Assembly (NCBI GenBank): GCA_018058095.1
Contig: JAGPCO010000006.1
Location: forward strand, 1-64,000
DNA length: 64,000 nucleotides
Source of the DNA: Kofleriaceae bacterium
GTDB lineage: Bacteria > Myxococcota_A > Polyangia > Haliangiales > Haliangiaceae
Direction: 5' to 3'
Part shown: in pieces, positions 35,790 to 46,116 of the stretch
How positions within the stretch are numbered: the stretch's first letter is position 1
Layout: each line of letters begins with the position of its first letter
Program-made: the position numbers and the translations under genes
Notes under the pieces: model-generated
Seen by the model: only the letters and a program-made list of their open reading frames with translations
The model's database searches: none
What the model was told of the DNA's origin: nothing

Positions 35790-36743
35790 ATGAACCAGCC
35801 AGCCGGACCGGATCAGGTCAAGATGAACCCAGCCATGCCGAGCCCGACCCAGGACGCCGCCAGCCCGCCCCCGGACGCCGCGGCCCGCGCCGACGAGGTG
35901 CGGGCGATCGTGCGCGACCACTACGGCGAGGTCGCCCGGCGCGGCGCGGCCGCCGGCTGCGCCCCGGCCTCGGCCTGTGCGCCCGGCTGCTGCGTCCCGG
36001 GCGCGCCCACCAGCAGCGGCCACCTCGGCTACGACGCCGCTGAGGCCGCGCTCGCGCCCGACGGCGCCGACCTCGGCCTGGGCTGCGGCAACCCGACGGC
36101 GATGGCGTCGATCCGGACCGGCGAGACGGTGCTCGACCTCGGCTCCGGCGCCGGCTTCGACTGCTTCATCGCCAGCCACCAGGTCGGGCCGACCGGCCAG
36201 GTCATCGGCGTCGACATGACCCCCGACATGGTGAGCCGCGCCCGCGCCAACGCGCGCAAGGTCGGCGCCGGCAACGTCGACTTCCGGCTGGGCGAGATCG
36301 AGCACCTGCCGGTGGCCGACGCCACCGTCGACGTGATCCTGTCGAACTGCGTGATCAACCTGGTGCCCGACAAGGCCGCGGTGTTCGCCGAGGCGATGCG
36401 GGTGCTGCGCCCGGGTGGGCGCCTGGCCATCAGCGACGTGGTCGCCACCGCCGCCATCCCGGCCGCGCTGCAGGACCAGGCCGCGGCCCTGGCCGGCTGC
36501 GTGGCCGGGGCGGCGCCGCTCGACGAGGTGCGGGCCATGCTCGCGGCGGCCGGCTTCGTCGATGTCAGCGTCGTGGTGAACCCGCGCAGCGCCGAGATCG
36601 TCGGCGCCTGGCTGCCCGGGGTCGAGCAGTTCGTGGCCTCGGCCAGCATCGAGGCGCGTAAGCCTGGCGGGGCGGCGGCACGGTCGGACGCGTCGGCGGC
36701 GCCGGCGGCGCGGTCGTGCTGCGGCCCGGAGTGCTGCCCGTGA
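35790..36743 (+). CDS. arsM: Arsenite S-adenosylmethyltransferase
   Basis: 317 aa; the ATG at 35790 has a GGAGGAA ribosome binding site. ArsM methylates As(III) to volatile or less toxic forms in the cytoplasm. Features: SAM motif [22 protein letters not shown], and the family cysteines in [12 protein letters not shown] and LAGCVAGA. Upstream of the SAM domain is [11 protein letters not shown] with the usual ArsM spacing. Two extra Cys clusters are unusual: an N-terminal one ([13 protein letters not shown], about residues 56-68) and a C-terminal tail SCCGPECCP. Both could bind arsenite or another soft metal. The stop overlaps the ECF sigma factor start. Confidence 0.94.
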   Translation: MNQPAGPDQVKMNPAMPSPTQDAASPPPDAAARADEVRAIVRDHYGEVARRGAAAGCAPASACAPGCCVPGAPTSSGHLGYDAAEAALAPDGADLGLGCGNPTAMASIRTGETVLDLGSGAGFDCFIASHQVGPTGQVIGVDMTPDMVSRARANARKVGAGNVDFRLGEIEHLPVADATVDVILSNCVINLVPDKAAVFAEAMRVLRPGGRLAISDVVATAAIPAALQDQAAALAGCVAGAAPLDEVRAMLAAAGFVDVSVVVNPRSAEIVGAWLPGVEQFVASASIEARKPGGAAARSDASAAPAARSCCGPECCP

Positions 36744-37348
36744 CGGTCGGCGCGCCGTGGCAGGAGGTCGCGGCCCGGCTGCGGCCGTTCATCGCCAGCC
36801 GGGTCGCGCCGACCGAGGTCGAGGACGTGCTGCAGGACGTGTTCGTGCGCATGCAGCGCGGCCTGGCCGGGCTGCGCGAGGAAGAGCGCTTCACCTCGTG
36901 GCTGTTCCAGATCGCGCGCAGCGCGGTCGCCGAGCACCACCGCGCCCAGGCCCGCGCCCCGCGCCCGGTCGGGGTGATCGACGACGTGGCGGCGCCGCTC
37001 GCGCTGGCCCCGGCCGCGCCGGCCGCGGCGGAGCCACTTGGCCCCGGGGCCGACCCGGACGACGATCGCGCCACCGCCCGCCTGCTGGCCGGCTGCCTGG
37101 CTGGGTTCGTCGCGCGTCTGCCGTCGCCGTACCGCGAGGCGGTCACCCTGGTCGAGCTCGACGGCCTGACCACCCGCGAGGCGGCCGAGCTGGCCGGCGT
37201 GTCGCTGTCGGGCATGAAGTCGCGGGTCCAGCGCGGCCGGGCCCAGCTGCGCCAGATGCTGGAGGCGTGCTGCGACATCGCCGTCGACGCGCGCGGCAAG
37301 GTCACCGACTTCGTCCCGCGCCCGCAGCCGTGCCGCGGCTGCGACTGA
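36740..37348 (+). CDS. sigZ: ECF RNA polymerase sigma factor, SigZ-like
   Basis: 202 aa from a GTG sharing GTGA with the arsM stop. Region 2 is visible ([39 protein letters not shown]) and region 4 as well ([41 protein letters not shown] in parts). The linker is Ala/Pro-rich. The C-terminus has [14 protein letters not shown] and ends PCRGCD, the Cys-containing tail seen in SigZ proteins. No anti-sigma gene follows, so the tail itself may act as the sensor. Coupling to arsM suggests control of arsenic or thiol stress genes (inference). Confidence 0.88.
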   Translation: MTVGAPWQEVAARLRPFIASRVAPTEVEDVLQDVFVRMQRGLAGLREEERFTSWLFQIARSAVAEHHRAQARAPRPVGVIDDVAAPLALAPAAPAAAEPLGPGADPDDDRATARLLAGCLAGFVARLPSPYREAVTLVELDGLTTREAAELAGVSLSGMKSRVQRGRAQLRQMLEACCDIAVDARGKVTDFVPRPQPCRGCD

Positions 37349-37379
37349 GCAGTCCCGGCCCAGGCCCTGTCCCTGTCGA

Positions 37380-38069
37380 CTACACCAGCGTGCCGAACAG
37401 CGCGCCGACGGCGTAGGTCAACCCCATCGCCAGCGCGCCCCACAGCGCGACCCGGGTGGCGCCGCGCACGGTCGACGCGCCGCCGACCCCGGCGGCCAGG
37501 CCGCCCAGCCCCGCCAGCAGGACCAGCGCGGCAGCGCTCACCACCACCGGCGCCAGCCGGATCGGCGTCACCAGCGCGACCAGCAGCGGGACCAGCGCGC
37601 CGACGGCGAAGGTGCCAGCCGAGGTCAACGCCGCCAGCACCGGGCGGGCCCGCTGGGTGTCGACGATGCCCAGCTCGTCGCGGGCGTGGGCGCCGAGCGC
37701 GTCGTGCGCCATGAGCTGCACGGCGACCTGCCGGGCCAGCACCGGATCGAGGCCACGCCCGACGTAGATGCCGGTCAGCTCGTCGTGTTCGGCCTCGACG
37801 TCGGTCGCCAGCTCGCGCCGCTCGCGCGCCAGGTCGGCCTCCTCGGTGTCGGCCTGCGAGCGCACCGACACGTACTCGCCGGCGGCCATCGACATCGCGC
37901 CGGCGACCAGGCCGGCCACACCGGCGGTCAGCACCGCGCCGCGGTCCGCGCTGGCGGCGGCGACGCCGACGACCAGGCTGGCAGTGGAGACGATGCCGTC
38001 GTTGGCGCCGAGCACGGCGGCGCGCAGCCAGCCGATCCGCTCGGCCCGGTGTCGCTCGAGGTGGCGCAT
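37380..38069 (-). CDS. VIT1/CCC1 family iron or manganese transporter
   Basis: 229 aa. VIT family proteins move Fe(II)/Mn(II) with a five-helix membrane core. Visible: an N-terminal LRAAVLGANDGIVSTASLVVG, the conserved SMAAGEYVSVRSQ segment, an acidic metal-binding stretch (DTEEADLARERRELATDVEAEHDELTG in parts), then three hydrophobic helices to the end. The start follows TACAAC by 6 nt, nearly the same promoter string as the methyltransferase at 21502. Monocistronic. Confidence 0.92.
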   Translation of the reverse strand: MRHLERHRAERIGWLRAAVLGANDGIVSTASLVVGVAAASADRGAVLTAGVAGLVAGAMSMAAGEYVSVRSQADTEEADLARERRELATDVEAEHDELTGIYVGRGLDPVLARQVAVQLMAHDALGAHARDELGIVDTQRARPVLAALTSAGTFAVGALVPLLVALVTPIRLAPVVVSAAALVLLAGLGGLAAGVGGASTVRGATRVALWGALAMGLTYAVGALFGTLV

Positions 38070-38075
38070 GGGCCG

Positions 38076-38081
38076 GTTGTA
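38076..38081 (-). promoter_or_regulatory. Candidate -10 box for the VIT-family transporter
   Basis: TACAAC on the minus strand, 6 nt before the ATG at 38069. Confidence 0.35.
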
Positions 38082-38099
38082 GCACCCCGCGCCGGCGGG

Positions 38100-39338
38100 T
38101 CATGGCGCGGTCGGGTCGAGCGTGAGCACGTAGCTGTCACAGCCGCCCGGGCCGCGGTCGCCGCCGAGGCGGCCGGTCAGCGGGCAGGCGGCGTCGCGCT
38201 CGTCGGTGCGGAGCACGGTGGCGCCGACCGCGCGCAGCGCCGCCAGCACCTCGGCGTCGGGCAGGACCACGGTCTTGTAGGCCTTGGGCCCGGCGCTGAC
38301 CAGGGCGTAGCGGGGCGCGACCGCGCGCAGGAACGCCATCCGGCTCGAGGTCTTCGAGCCGTGGTGGCCGACCTGCAGCACGTCGGCCGCCAGCGCCGGC
38401 AGGTGGTGGTCGAGCAGGTGCTCCTCGATGTCGCCGACCGGCGCCGACGGGTCGGCCCGCGGCCCCGACTCGGCGTCGCCGACCAGGAGGACCCGGGCCC
38501 GGCCCAGGCGGAGCGCGATGACCACCGAGTTCTGGTTGGGGTCGGATCGCTTCTTGCCGTCGGCGTGCAGGATCTGGAAGCTGGCGTCGACGCCGAGCTC
38601 GACCACGTCGCCCTCGCTGAAGCTGTCCCACGCGACCGCGGCCGGCACGACGATCGCGCCTTTCTTGAAGGCGACGGTGCGATCGGGCGGCGGGGCCGCC
38701 GCGGTGTGCAGCGCCAGCGCCGGCGAGCGGGCGATGACCTCGTAGGTCTCGCGCAGGAACGCGGTGTCGTTGATCGCGCCCGAGTCCCACAGGTGATCGA
38801 CCGCGAAGCAGTGCAGCACCTCGTCGAGGGCCGAGGCGTGGTCGAGGTGCGGGTGGCTGAGCACGACGTGGTGCAGGCGCTGGCGCTGGCCCGGGGCCGG
38901 CTCGCCCTTGCCGACGCACAGGTCGTCGCCCGACGGGCCGAGCACCCGGGCCAGGTAGGCCAGGATCCGGAGCGGGCGCTCGACCGGATCGCCGGTGCCG
39001 GCGTCGTACAGCAGCGCGAAGTCATGGCCCTGCACCAGCACCGCCAGGCCGGTGCCGACGTCGATGAGGTGCAGGCGGAAGGTGCCGGCCGCTGGCGGCG
39101 TGGCCGGCACGTCGGCGGCCGACTCGACGCGGCGCACGTCGATCGCCACCGGCGGCTCGTCGCCGGCCGGGCCCGCGCCGCCGTCGCCGTCGGGTGGAGG
39201 TGGAGGAGGGGGCCGTTCGGGGTCGACGCCCTGGCCCTGTCCCGGGCCCGGGTACACCGGCCCGACCGGCCGGGCCGAGCCCGGGCAGCCGGCCAGCACC
39301 AGCGCCGCGGTCCACCACACCAGCACCCGCGTCGTCAT
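38100..39338 (-). CDS. ComEC/Rec2-related MBL-fold lipoprotein
   Basis: 412 aa. Lipoprotein signal (lipobox LAGC), a Pro-rich linker, then a metallo-beta-lactamase fold from about residue 85 (LHLIDVGTGLAVLVQ, FALLYDAGTG). The metal motif HxHxDH is present as VVLSHPHLDHASALDE; further ligands lie in the later strands (LLVGDAESG, DVLQVGHHGSKTSS), the pattern of competence ComEC C-terminal domains. Exported and anchored, so it may act on extracellular nucleic acid or phosphate esters; the substrate is not known. One conserved His follows in GHHGSK. Confidence 0.85.
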   Translation of the reverse strand: MTTRVLVWWTAALVLAGCPGSARPVGPVYPGPGQGQGVDPERPPPPPPPDGDGGAGPAGDEPPVAIDVRRVESAADVPATPPAAGTFRLHLIDVGTGLAVLVQGHDFALLYDAGTGDPVERPLRILAYLARVLGPSGDDLCVGKGEPAPGQRQRLHHVVLSHPHLDHASALDEVLHCFAVDHLWDSGAINDTAFLRETYEVIARSPALALHTAAAPPPDRTVAFKKGAIVVPAAVAWDSFSEGDVVELGVDASFQILHADGKKRSDPNQNSVVIALRLGRARVLLVGDAESGPRADPSAPVGDIEEHLLDHHLPALAADVLQVGHHGSKTSSRMAFLRAVAPRYALVSAGPKAYKTVVLPDAEVLAALRAVGATVLRTDERDAACPLTGRLGGDRGPGGCDSYVLTLDPTAP

Positions 39339-39375
39339 GGTGGCAGCATCGCACCGGTCGCCGCCGGCCGGGCGC

Positions 39376-39381
39376 TACCAT
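39376..39381 (+). promoter_or_regulatory. Candidate -10 box TACCAT for the GNAT gene
   Basis: GCTACCAT with the box ending 7 nt before the ATG at 39389. It overlaps an upstream ATG at 39380, which is why I favour 39389 as the start. Confidence 0.4.
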
Positions 39382-39388
39382 GGCGCCC

Positions 39389-39922
39389 ATGCAGGTCAGC
39401 GTGCATCCGCTCGAGGCCGATCAGGTCCCGGTCCTGCGTAACCTCTGCCAGTTCTACGCCTACGACTTCGCCGAGCTGGCCGGCTGGGACCTGCCGGCCA
39501 GCGGCCGGTTCGACGACGACATCGTCGAGGGCTGCGAGCCCGGCGGGGCGCGCCACGCCTTCCTGCTCCGCGTCGACGGAGCGCTGGCCGGCTTCGCCAT
39601 CGTCGACCCGCGCAGCTGCCTCGACGGCGATCCGGCCGTGTTCGACATGGCCGAGTTCTTCGTGGCGCGGCGCTACCGCCGGCGCGGCGTCGGCGCGGCG
39701 GCGGCGGCGGCGGTGCTCGCCCGCTTCCCGGGACGGTGGGAGATCCGGCAGACCACCAGCAACCCGGGCGCCACCGCGTTCTGGCGCGAGGTGGCCCGGC
39801 GGGTTGCCACGGCCGGGTTCGACGAGGTCGTCGTCGACAGCCCGGCCTGGCGCGGCCCGGTCCAGCGCTTCTTGGTCGGGCCCTCGGCCACGCCGCCGGC
39901 GGTGCTCACTCCTTCGCGGTGA
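39389..39922 (+). CDS. GNAT family N-acetyltransferase
   Basis: About 177 aa; 39380 is an alternative start three codons upstream. Acetyl-CoA binding motif A is clear (FFVARRYRRRGVGAAAAAAVL), preceded by the strand FDMAEFF and followed by RQTTSNPGATAFWREVA, the motif B region. N-terminal residues LRNLCQFYAYDFAELAGWDL resemble a group of small-molecule GNATs. Substrate unknown. Its 3' end overlaps the convergent macrodomain gene by 17 nt. Confidence 0.85.
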   Translation: MQVSVHPLEADQVPVLRNLCQFYAYDFAELAGWDLPASGRFDDDIVEGCEPGGARHAFLLRVDGALAGFAIVDPRSCLDGDPAVFDMAEFFVARRYRRRGVGAAAAAAVLARFPGRWEIRQTTSNPGATAFWREVARRVATAGFDEVVVDSPAWRGPVQRFLVGPSATPPAVLTPSR

Positions 39923-40388
39923 CGCCGGGCTGGAAGGTCGCGTAGACGTAGACCGGGATGCCGAGGCTGCCGAGGTGCTTGTCGATGAGCGGCCGCACGT
40001 CGGCCCAGTCGAGGCCGCCGACGCCGGTGGCCAGGCGGGGCAGGGCCACGCTGTCGATCTTCTCGCGCTCGATCTCCTTGCGCAGCTCGCGCAGCGCGTG
40101 GTTGACGTGCTCGAGCTGGGCCTTGCCGGGGCGGCCCTTGTCGCCCAGCGCCGGCTCCTGGGTCAGCAGGTTGACGATACGGCGACCGTCGGGCGTGGCC
40201 CAGGTCCATGCACCACCCGGCTCGGCCTTGTGGGTGTGCGACCAGTGCCGGAAGTCCTTGGCCAGGGCCGGCCACATCTCGCGCAGCTGCAGGGCCAGGC
40301 CGCGGTCGAAGTGATCGTTGGGGGCGATGCCGTGGCAGATGGCCCGGGCAGTGGTCTTGCTGATGTCTCCGGAGACTTCTTTGATCAT
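39906..40388 (-). CDS. Macrodomain protein (TARG1/DarG-like ADP-ribose hydrolase)
   Basis: 160 aa, a stand-alone macrodomain. Recognisable: MIKEVSGDISKTTARAICHG at the N-terminus, a central ligand-binding stretch (GGAWTWATPDGRRIVNLLTQE) and the C-terminal VALPRLATGVGGLDWADVRPLIDKHL, whose GVGGLDW loop matches the TARG1/DarG group that removes ADP-ribose from glutamate or from DNA. No signal peptide. No DarT-like transferase is adjacent, so it is probably a housekeeping ADP-ribose eraser, not an antitoxin. The 195 nt before its start (40389-40583) hold no gene I can support. Confidence 0.88.
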   Translation of the reverse strand: MIKEVSGDISKTTARAICHGIAPNDHFDRGLALQLREMWPALAKDFRHWSHTHKAEPGGAWTWATPDGRRIVNLLTQEPALGDKGRPGKAQLEHVNHALRELRKEIEREKIDSVALPRLATGVGGLDWADVRPLIDKHLGSLGIPVYVYATFQPGVTAKE

Positions 40389-40572
40389 CAGCCTGGACCA
40401 GAGCAACCGGCGAGCCAGCGCAAGCTGGCGACCCGTCGATGGCTGGCGCGCAGAAACCGGGGTCGTGCGCGCAAGCGGGCCGTCGCCCGCGCACAGCGTG
40501 CGTGGCAGGACCGATGAGCCGGCCTCAGTCTTGCGTGGGCCCTGCCGCGGCACAGGGGCGGCCCGGCCCTGG

Positions 40573-40578
40573 TAGCGT
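40573..40578 (+). promoter_or_regulatory. Candidate -10 box TAGCGT for the HEAT-like gene
   Basis: TAGCGT ends 5 nt before the ATG at 40584; leaderless pattern. Confidence 0.35.
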
Positions 40579-40583
40579 CGGCC

Positions 40584-41549
40584 ATGGCCACGCGCCAGGG
40601 CGGCAAGCGACGCGATCTGGACGCCGAGCTGGCCGCGCTGCGGGCGCTCGACCCGACCGGCCCTGGCGCCGAGGTCACGCTGCGAGCGGCGCTGCGGAGC
40701 AAGGTCGGGCTCGAGGTCGGCGTCGCCGCCGGGATCGTCGCCGCGGCCGGCCTGGCCGCGCTGGTCGACGAGCTGGTGCCGGCGTTCACCCGCCTGCTCG
40801 CCGCCGGCAGCAAGGGTGACCCGGGATGCCGCGGCAAGATCGCCATCGTGCACGCGCTGCACGCGCTCGGTCGGTGGGCCGACGAGGTGTTCGTCGCCGG
40901 CCTGCAGCACGTCCAGGTCGAGGGCTACTCGCCGGAGGACACCGCGGCCGAGCTGCGTGGCCTGTGCGGTCTGGCGCACGCGCAGCACGGCCGCGACGAC
41001 GCCCCGATCGTGCTGGCGCACCTCCTGGCCGACCCCGAGCGGGTCACCCGAGCCGCGGCGGCGCGTGGCGTGGCCGACGCCGGGCGCGAAGGCGGTGTGC
41101 CGCTCCTGCACTTCAAGCTGCTCACCGGCGACGACCACGCCGAGGTGCTGGCGGCGTGCGCCGAGGCGCTGCTGCACCTGACGCCCGACGGCGCCGCCAC
41201 GTTCCTGCAAGGGCTCCTGAGCGAGCACGACGAGCGCAGCGAGGTGGTGGCGCTGGCGCTCGGCGGGGCCCGGGTGGTCGGCGCCGTCGACACGCTGCAG
41301 GCGTGGTGTGTCGGCGCCAGCCCCGAGCAGCGCCACCGCGTCGGCTACCTGGCCCTGGCGCTGACCCGGGCCGAGCCGGCGCTGGGGTACCTGCTCGACG
41401 CGGTGGCCAGCCACGGCGAGGCCAGCGCGCTGGCGGCGACGCGGGCGCTGGTCACGTTTCGCGACGACCCCGGCCTGCTGGCACGCCTGCGCGCGGCCAT
41501 CACCGAGCAACCCGCGCCGCTGCGCCGGCGGCTCGGCGAGCTGCTGTAG
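40584..41549 (+). CDS. HEAT/PBS-lyase-like repeat protein
   Basis: 321 aa. Almost entirely helical with repeated 30-40 residue units (AAARGVADAGREGGVPLLHFKL, HAEVLAACAEALLHLTPDGAA, SEVVALALGGARVVGAVDTL). These resemble HEAT or PBS-lyase repeats, which act as protein-binding scaffolds. N-terminus is basic (ATRQGGKRRD). No membrane segment or catalytic motif. Partner unknown; function not assigned. Confidence 0.75.
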   Translation: MATRQGGKRRDLDAELAALRALDPTGPGAEVTLRAALRSKVGLEVGVAAGIVAAAGLAALVDELVPAFTRLLAAGSKGDPGCRGKIAIVHALHALGRWADEVFVAGLQHVQVEGYSPEDTAAELRGLCGLAHAQHGRDDAPIVLAHLLADPERVTRAAAARGVADAGREGGVPLLHFKLLTGDDHAEVLAACAEALLHLTPDGAATFLQGLLSEHDERSEVVALALGGARVVGAVDTLQAWCVGASPEQRHRVGYLALALTRAEPALGYLLDAVASHGEASALAATRALVTFRDDPGLLARLRAAITEQPAPLRRRLGELL

Positions 41550-41721
41550 CCAAGCGGTCGTGACCACGCGCACGATTTGCGGCGCGCCCGCCTCAGGTCG
41601 AGCGGCCCCGGGCACCCGATGTCATCGACGGCGCCGGTCGGCGCCCGCGGGGACCGTGGCGCGTCGTGCCAGCCTCGACCCAGGCCCGCCCCCTCGCGGC
41701 CGCTCGCCCTGGAGGTCCAAC

Positions 41722-42819
41722 GTGGTTCCCTTGCGGTACATCCTGCCTGCGGTCATGGTCGCCGCTGCCTGTGGCGACGACAGCGCCGGCAGCCCCGACG
41801 CGGTCGACGCGCCCGCCCCGGCCGACGCCAGCGTCGACAGCCGGCCCGACGCCGACGCCTGCACCAACCGCCGGCCGCTGCCGGTCGAGGTGACCACGCT
41901 GACCGGCTTCGCGAGCGCCGAGGACTTCGCCTTCGACACCGACGGCAACTACGTCGGCATCAACAGCAGCGGCGACCTGGTGCGCATCAGCGCCGCCGGC
42001 CAGACCACGCTGTGGGTGCCCGGGCTGGGTGGTGGCGGCAACGAGGGCACCTCGGGCGTGCGCTTCCTGCCCGGCGGCGACCTCGTCCTCGCCGACATCT
42101 TCGCCGGCACCCTGGTCCGGGTCACGCCGGGCGGCAGCACCAGCGTCTACACCTCCGGCCTGACCTACCCCAACGGCGTCGACGTCGCGCTCGACGGCAC
42201 GGTGTACGTGGCCGACAACGCCACGTTCCAGCTGCACCGGGTCGACGCCACGACGCAGGCGCGGACGACGGTGGCCGGAGACCTGTTCAGCAGCAACGGC
42301 GTGGCCATCGGCCCCGACGGCAAGATCTACGTCGGCAGCTTCGGCGCCGGCACGGTCTGGGAGATCCCGGCCGGCGGCGGCGCGGCCCGGGTGTTTGGCA
42401 CCACACCTCACTCGGCCATGCCGAGCACGGCGCCGTGTGTCGGCCTCGGCGACGAGGACCCGTGCTCGCTGATGGACGAGGGCGGGCAGGCGCTGGTCGG
42501 CGTGTGTACGCCCGGGTTCAGCCTGGGCAGCGACCTCATGTGTTTCCCGACCGAGAACGGCGGGCTCGACGGCATCGCTGTCGACGCGTGTGGCTACGTC
42601 TACGTCAGCGAGTACGTGCAGGGCAACGTCTACCGCTTCCCACCGACCGGCGGCACGCCCGAGCTGGTGGTGCAGCTGCCGTCGACGTGGATCCCCAACA
42701 TGCACTTCGGCGCTGGCGGCGGGTTCGCGCCCGACGTGTTGTACGTGGCCGACCGCGACCAGGGCCGCCTGTTCGGCCTGCAGCTCGGGGTGACCGGCGC
42801 GCCCGAGGCGTTCCCGTGA
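41722..42819 (+). CDS. Beta-propeller (SMP-30/NHL-like) lipoprotein
   Basis: 365 aa from a GTG at 41722 with a GGAGGT ribosome binding site 5 nt upstream, which decides the start. Lipoprotein signal (VPLRYILPAVMVAAAC), Ala/Asp-rich linker, then a six-bladed propeller: repeats such as DGNYVGINSSGDLVRIS, PNGVDVALDGTVYVAD, SNGVAIGPDGKIYVGSF, LDGIAVDACGYVYVSEY and APDVLYVADRDQGRL. This is the SMP-30/gluconolactonase or NHL type. Metal-binding residues of the lactonases are not clear, so it may be a binding protein. The stop overlaps the next lipoprotein gene. Confidence 0.85.
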   Translation: MVPLRYILPAVMVAAACGDDSAGSPDAVDAPAPADASVDSRPDADACTNRRPLPVEVTTLTGFASAEDFAFDTDGNYVGINSSGDLVRISAAGQTTLWVPGLGGGGNEGTSGVRFLPGGDLVLADIFAGTLVRVTPGGSTSVYTSGLTYPNGVDVALDGTVYVADNATFQLHRVDATTQARTTVAGDLFSSNGVAIGPDGKIYVGSFGAGTVWEIPAGGGAARVFGTTPHSAMPSTAPCVGLGDEDPCSLMDEGGQALVGVCTPGFSLGSDLMCFPTENGGLDGIAVDACGYVYVSEYVQGNVYRFPPTGGTPELVVQLPSTWIPNMHFGAGGGFAPDVLYVADRDQGRLFGLQLGVTGAPEAFP

Positions 42820-43718
42820 CGCGCCGGGCGGCGCCGGCGTTGCTGCTGGCGGCCCTGGCCAGCTGCGGCGGCGACGATGGCGGCGGTGGCGACGAGGTCG
42901 ACGCCGCGCCGGCCTGCGCGATCACCAGCACCGAGCCGGCCGCGACCGTGCCGCTGGCCGGGGCCTGCCCGCTGGCGCAGCGCCTGGGCGGGTTCACCGT
43001 CGCTGACTCCGGGACCTACTCGTCGATCCAGGGCCTGGTCGCCGACGCGGTGATCGACGCCACCGTGCCCGAGGTGCTGATGACCGAGGGCGACTGCGCG
43101 CTGCACCGCCGGGCCAACCCGTTCTGCGATCCGGCCTGCAGCGGCGAAGAGACCTGCAGCAGCGGCGGCGTGTGTGTGCCGTTCCCGGGCAACGTCGACC
43201 TCGGCCCGGTCGAGGTGCGCGCCGCGGCCGGGTGCACGACGATGGCGGCCCGTCCGCCCGGCAACAACTACTTCGCGACCGACGTCGCCCACCCGTACGC
43301 CGCCGCCGGCGTGCTGCTCGAGCTGGCCGCCGGCGCCGGGCCACTCGGGCCGGTGCTGCTGCACGGCGTCGGCGTCGACTCGCTCCCGGCGGGAGATCCG
43401 GCGTGGACCGTGACCCGTGGCCAGGTGTTGCCGATCACCTGGCCGGCGGCGACGGCGGGCGCGCGCTCGCGCGTCGTCGTGCGGGTGCAGATCGACCAGC
43501 ACGGCCTGGCCCCGGCCTCGATCGTGTGTGACACGGCGGACGACGGCAGCCTCGACATCCCGGCCACCCTGGTCGACGCGCTGTTCGCGGCTGGGGTGTC
43601 GGGCTTCCCCAACGGCGGCATGGTCCGGCGCACCGTCGACTCGGTCAGCGCCGGCGCCGGCTGTGTCGAGTTCGTGGTGGCATCGGAGCGCAGCGCCGAC
43701 ATCACCGTCGCGCCGTGA
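42816..43718 (+). CDS. Cys-rich lipoprotein coupled to the propeller gene
   Basis: 300 aa from a GTG sharing GTGA with the previous stop. Lipoprotein signal (lipobox LASC) with a Gly/Asp linker. A Cys cluster (FCDPACSGEETCSSGGVCVPF, about residues 103-123, just at motif length) resembles the Cys-rich modules of other surface proteins here. The rest is beta-rich (DLGPVEVRAAAGCTTM, GVLLELAAGAGPLGPVLL, RVVVRVQIDQHGLAPASI). It probably forms an envelope pair with the propeller lipoprotein. No family recognised. Confidence 0.75.
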   Translation: MTRRAAPALLLAALASCGGDDGGGGDEVDAAPACAITSTEPAATVPLAGACPLAQRLGGFTVADSGTYSSIQGLVADAVIDATVPEVLMTEGDCALHRRANPFCDPACSGEETCSSGGVCVPFPGNVDLGPVEVRAAAGCTTMAARPPGNNYFATDVAHPYAAAGVLLELAAGAGPLGPVLLHGVGVDSLPAGDPAWTVTRGQVLPITWPAATAGARSRVVVRVQIDQHGLAPASIVCDTADDGSLDIPATLVDALFAAGVSGFPNGGMVRRTVDSVSAGAGCVEFVVASERSADITVAP

Positions 43719-43719
43719 G

Positions 43720-44390
43720 TTACTCCTTCACGACCAGCTCGACCTGCGCCCCGTCGGGCAGCTCGGCCAGCTGCGGCCCGATCTCCATGGCCAGGCTCCA
43801 CAGCTCGGTCATCGGCACCGCGCGGTAGCTGCGGGCGCCGGTGGCGCCGGCCCACAGCGGTGGCATCACGGACAGGCCGCGGTCGCCGCCGACCGGCGCG
43901 ATGTCCTGCTGCCAGGTCGGCCAGCGCAGGTCCTGGTAGAACGCGGCCAGGCCGTCGCCGAGGCAGCCGGCCAGCCAGTCGCCGTAGCCGAGCTCGAGGT
44001 CCTCCCACTGCAACGTGTCGGGCGCCAGGTAGTGGATGGTGCGGGTGGTCTCGGCCCACACGAAGCACCCTCCCAGCACGTCGTCGGCGACGAGCAACCC
44101 GAGGTCGCAGCGCCGGCCGCCCTCGACCTGGTTCCAGCGGTCGAGCGCGCGCGGCAGGGCGGCGCTGCCGGCGCCGAGCACGCGCAGCCAGCCGCCGTCG
44201 ACGAGCAGGCCGCCGGTGTGCAGCGCGACCGCGCCCAGCGGCGAGCGCGTCGTCACCTGCAGCCAGCCCAGCACACGCTGGCCGTCGGTGGGTTCGGCCG
44301 GCAGGATCTGAGCCCCGCTGGCCTCACACCACTCACGCAGCTGGTCGATGGCGTCGTCATCGGCGCTGACCAGCTCGGTCCACGGCTTGC

Positions 44391-44394
<4 letters not shown>
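43720..44394 (-). CDS. DUF2625 family protein
   Basis: 224 aa; ATG at 44394 overlaps the pepA stop (ATGA), so it is coupled to pepA. The DUF2625 pattern is clear: WLQVTTRSPLGAVALHTGGLLVDGGWLRVLGAGS in sections, LGLLVADDVLGGCFVW, IHYLAPDTLQWEDLELGYGDWL in sections, and LAAFYQDLRWPTWQQD. DUF2625 proteins are soluble and of unknown function; some lie in immunity or peptidase contexts. No membrane span. Confidence 0.85.
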
Positions 44395-45920
<1,526 letters not shown>

Positions 45921-46026
45921 GGCCGCAGCGTGCGCCGGCGCCGGCGCCGATGCAACCGAGGCAGGGCGCGGCCGTTCGCCCCTACCGCGCGCCGCCGTAC
46001 GGCCACGGGCTGGCCTCGATCAGGTC

Positions 46027-46059
46027 GGGCACGGGCACGGGCACGGGCACGGGCACGGG
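46027..46059 (+). repeat. Five GGGCAC hexanucleotide repeats, G-quadruplex-prone
   Basis: Five perfect GGGCAC units and a further GGG at 46057-46059, then more interrupted GGG runs to about 46099. Regular GGG runs spaced by 3 nt fit a G-quadruplex motif on the plus strand, about 45-90 nt before the SDR start. Confidence 0.9.
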
Positions 46060-46102
46060 TTGGGCACGGGCATGGGCTGGGCACGGGCATGGGATGGGGT
46101 GT

Positions 46103-46108
46103 TAGGGT
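46103..46108 (+). promoter_or_regulatory. Candidate -10 box TAGGGT for the SDR gene
   Basis: TAGGGT ends 8 nt before the GTG at 46117; leaderless layout. The G-rich repeat lies directly upstream, at the position of the -35 and beyond. Confidence 0.4.
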
Positions 46109-46116
46109 GCGGCGGC

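Noticed and set aside
37686-40517. A 943-residue open frame on the plus strand
   Set aside because: Lies across the VIT, MBL-lipoprotein and macrodomain genes on the other strand and has no domain signature; shadow frame.
40389-40583. A short basic open frame (Arg/Ala-rich) on the plus strand
   Set aside because: No start with a ribosome site, no domain, composition like other shadows.
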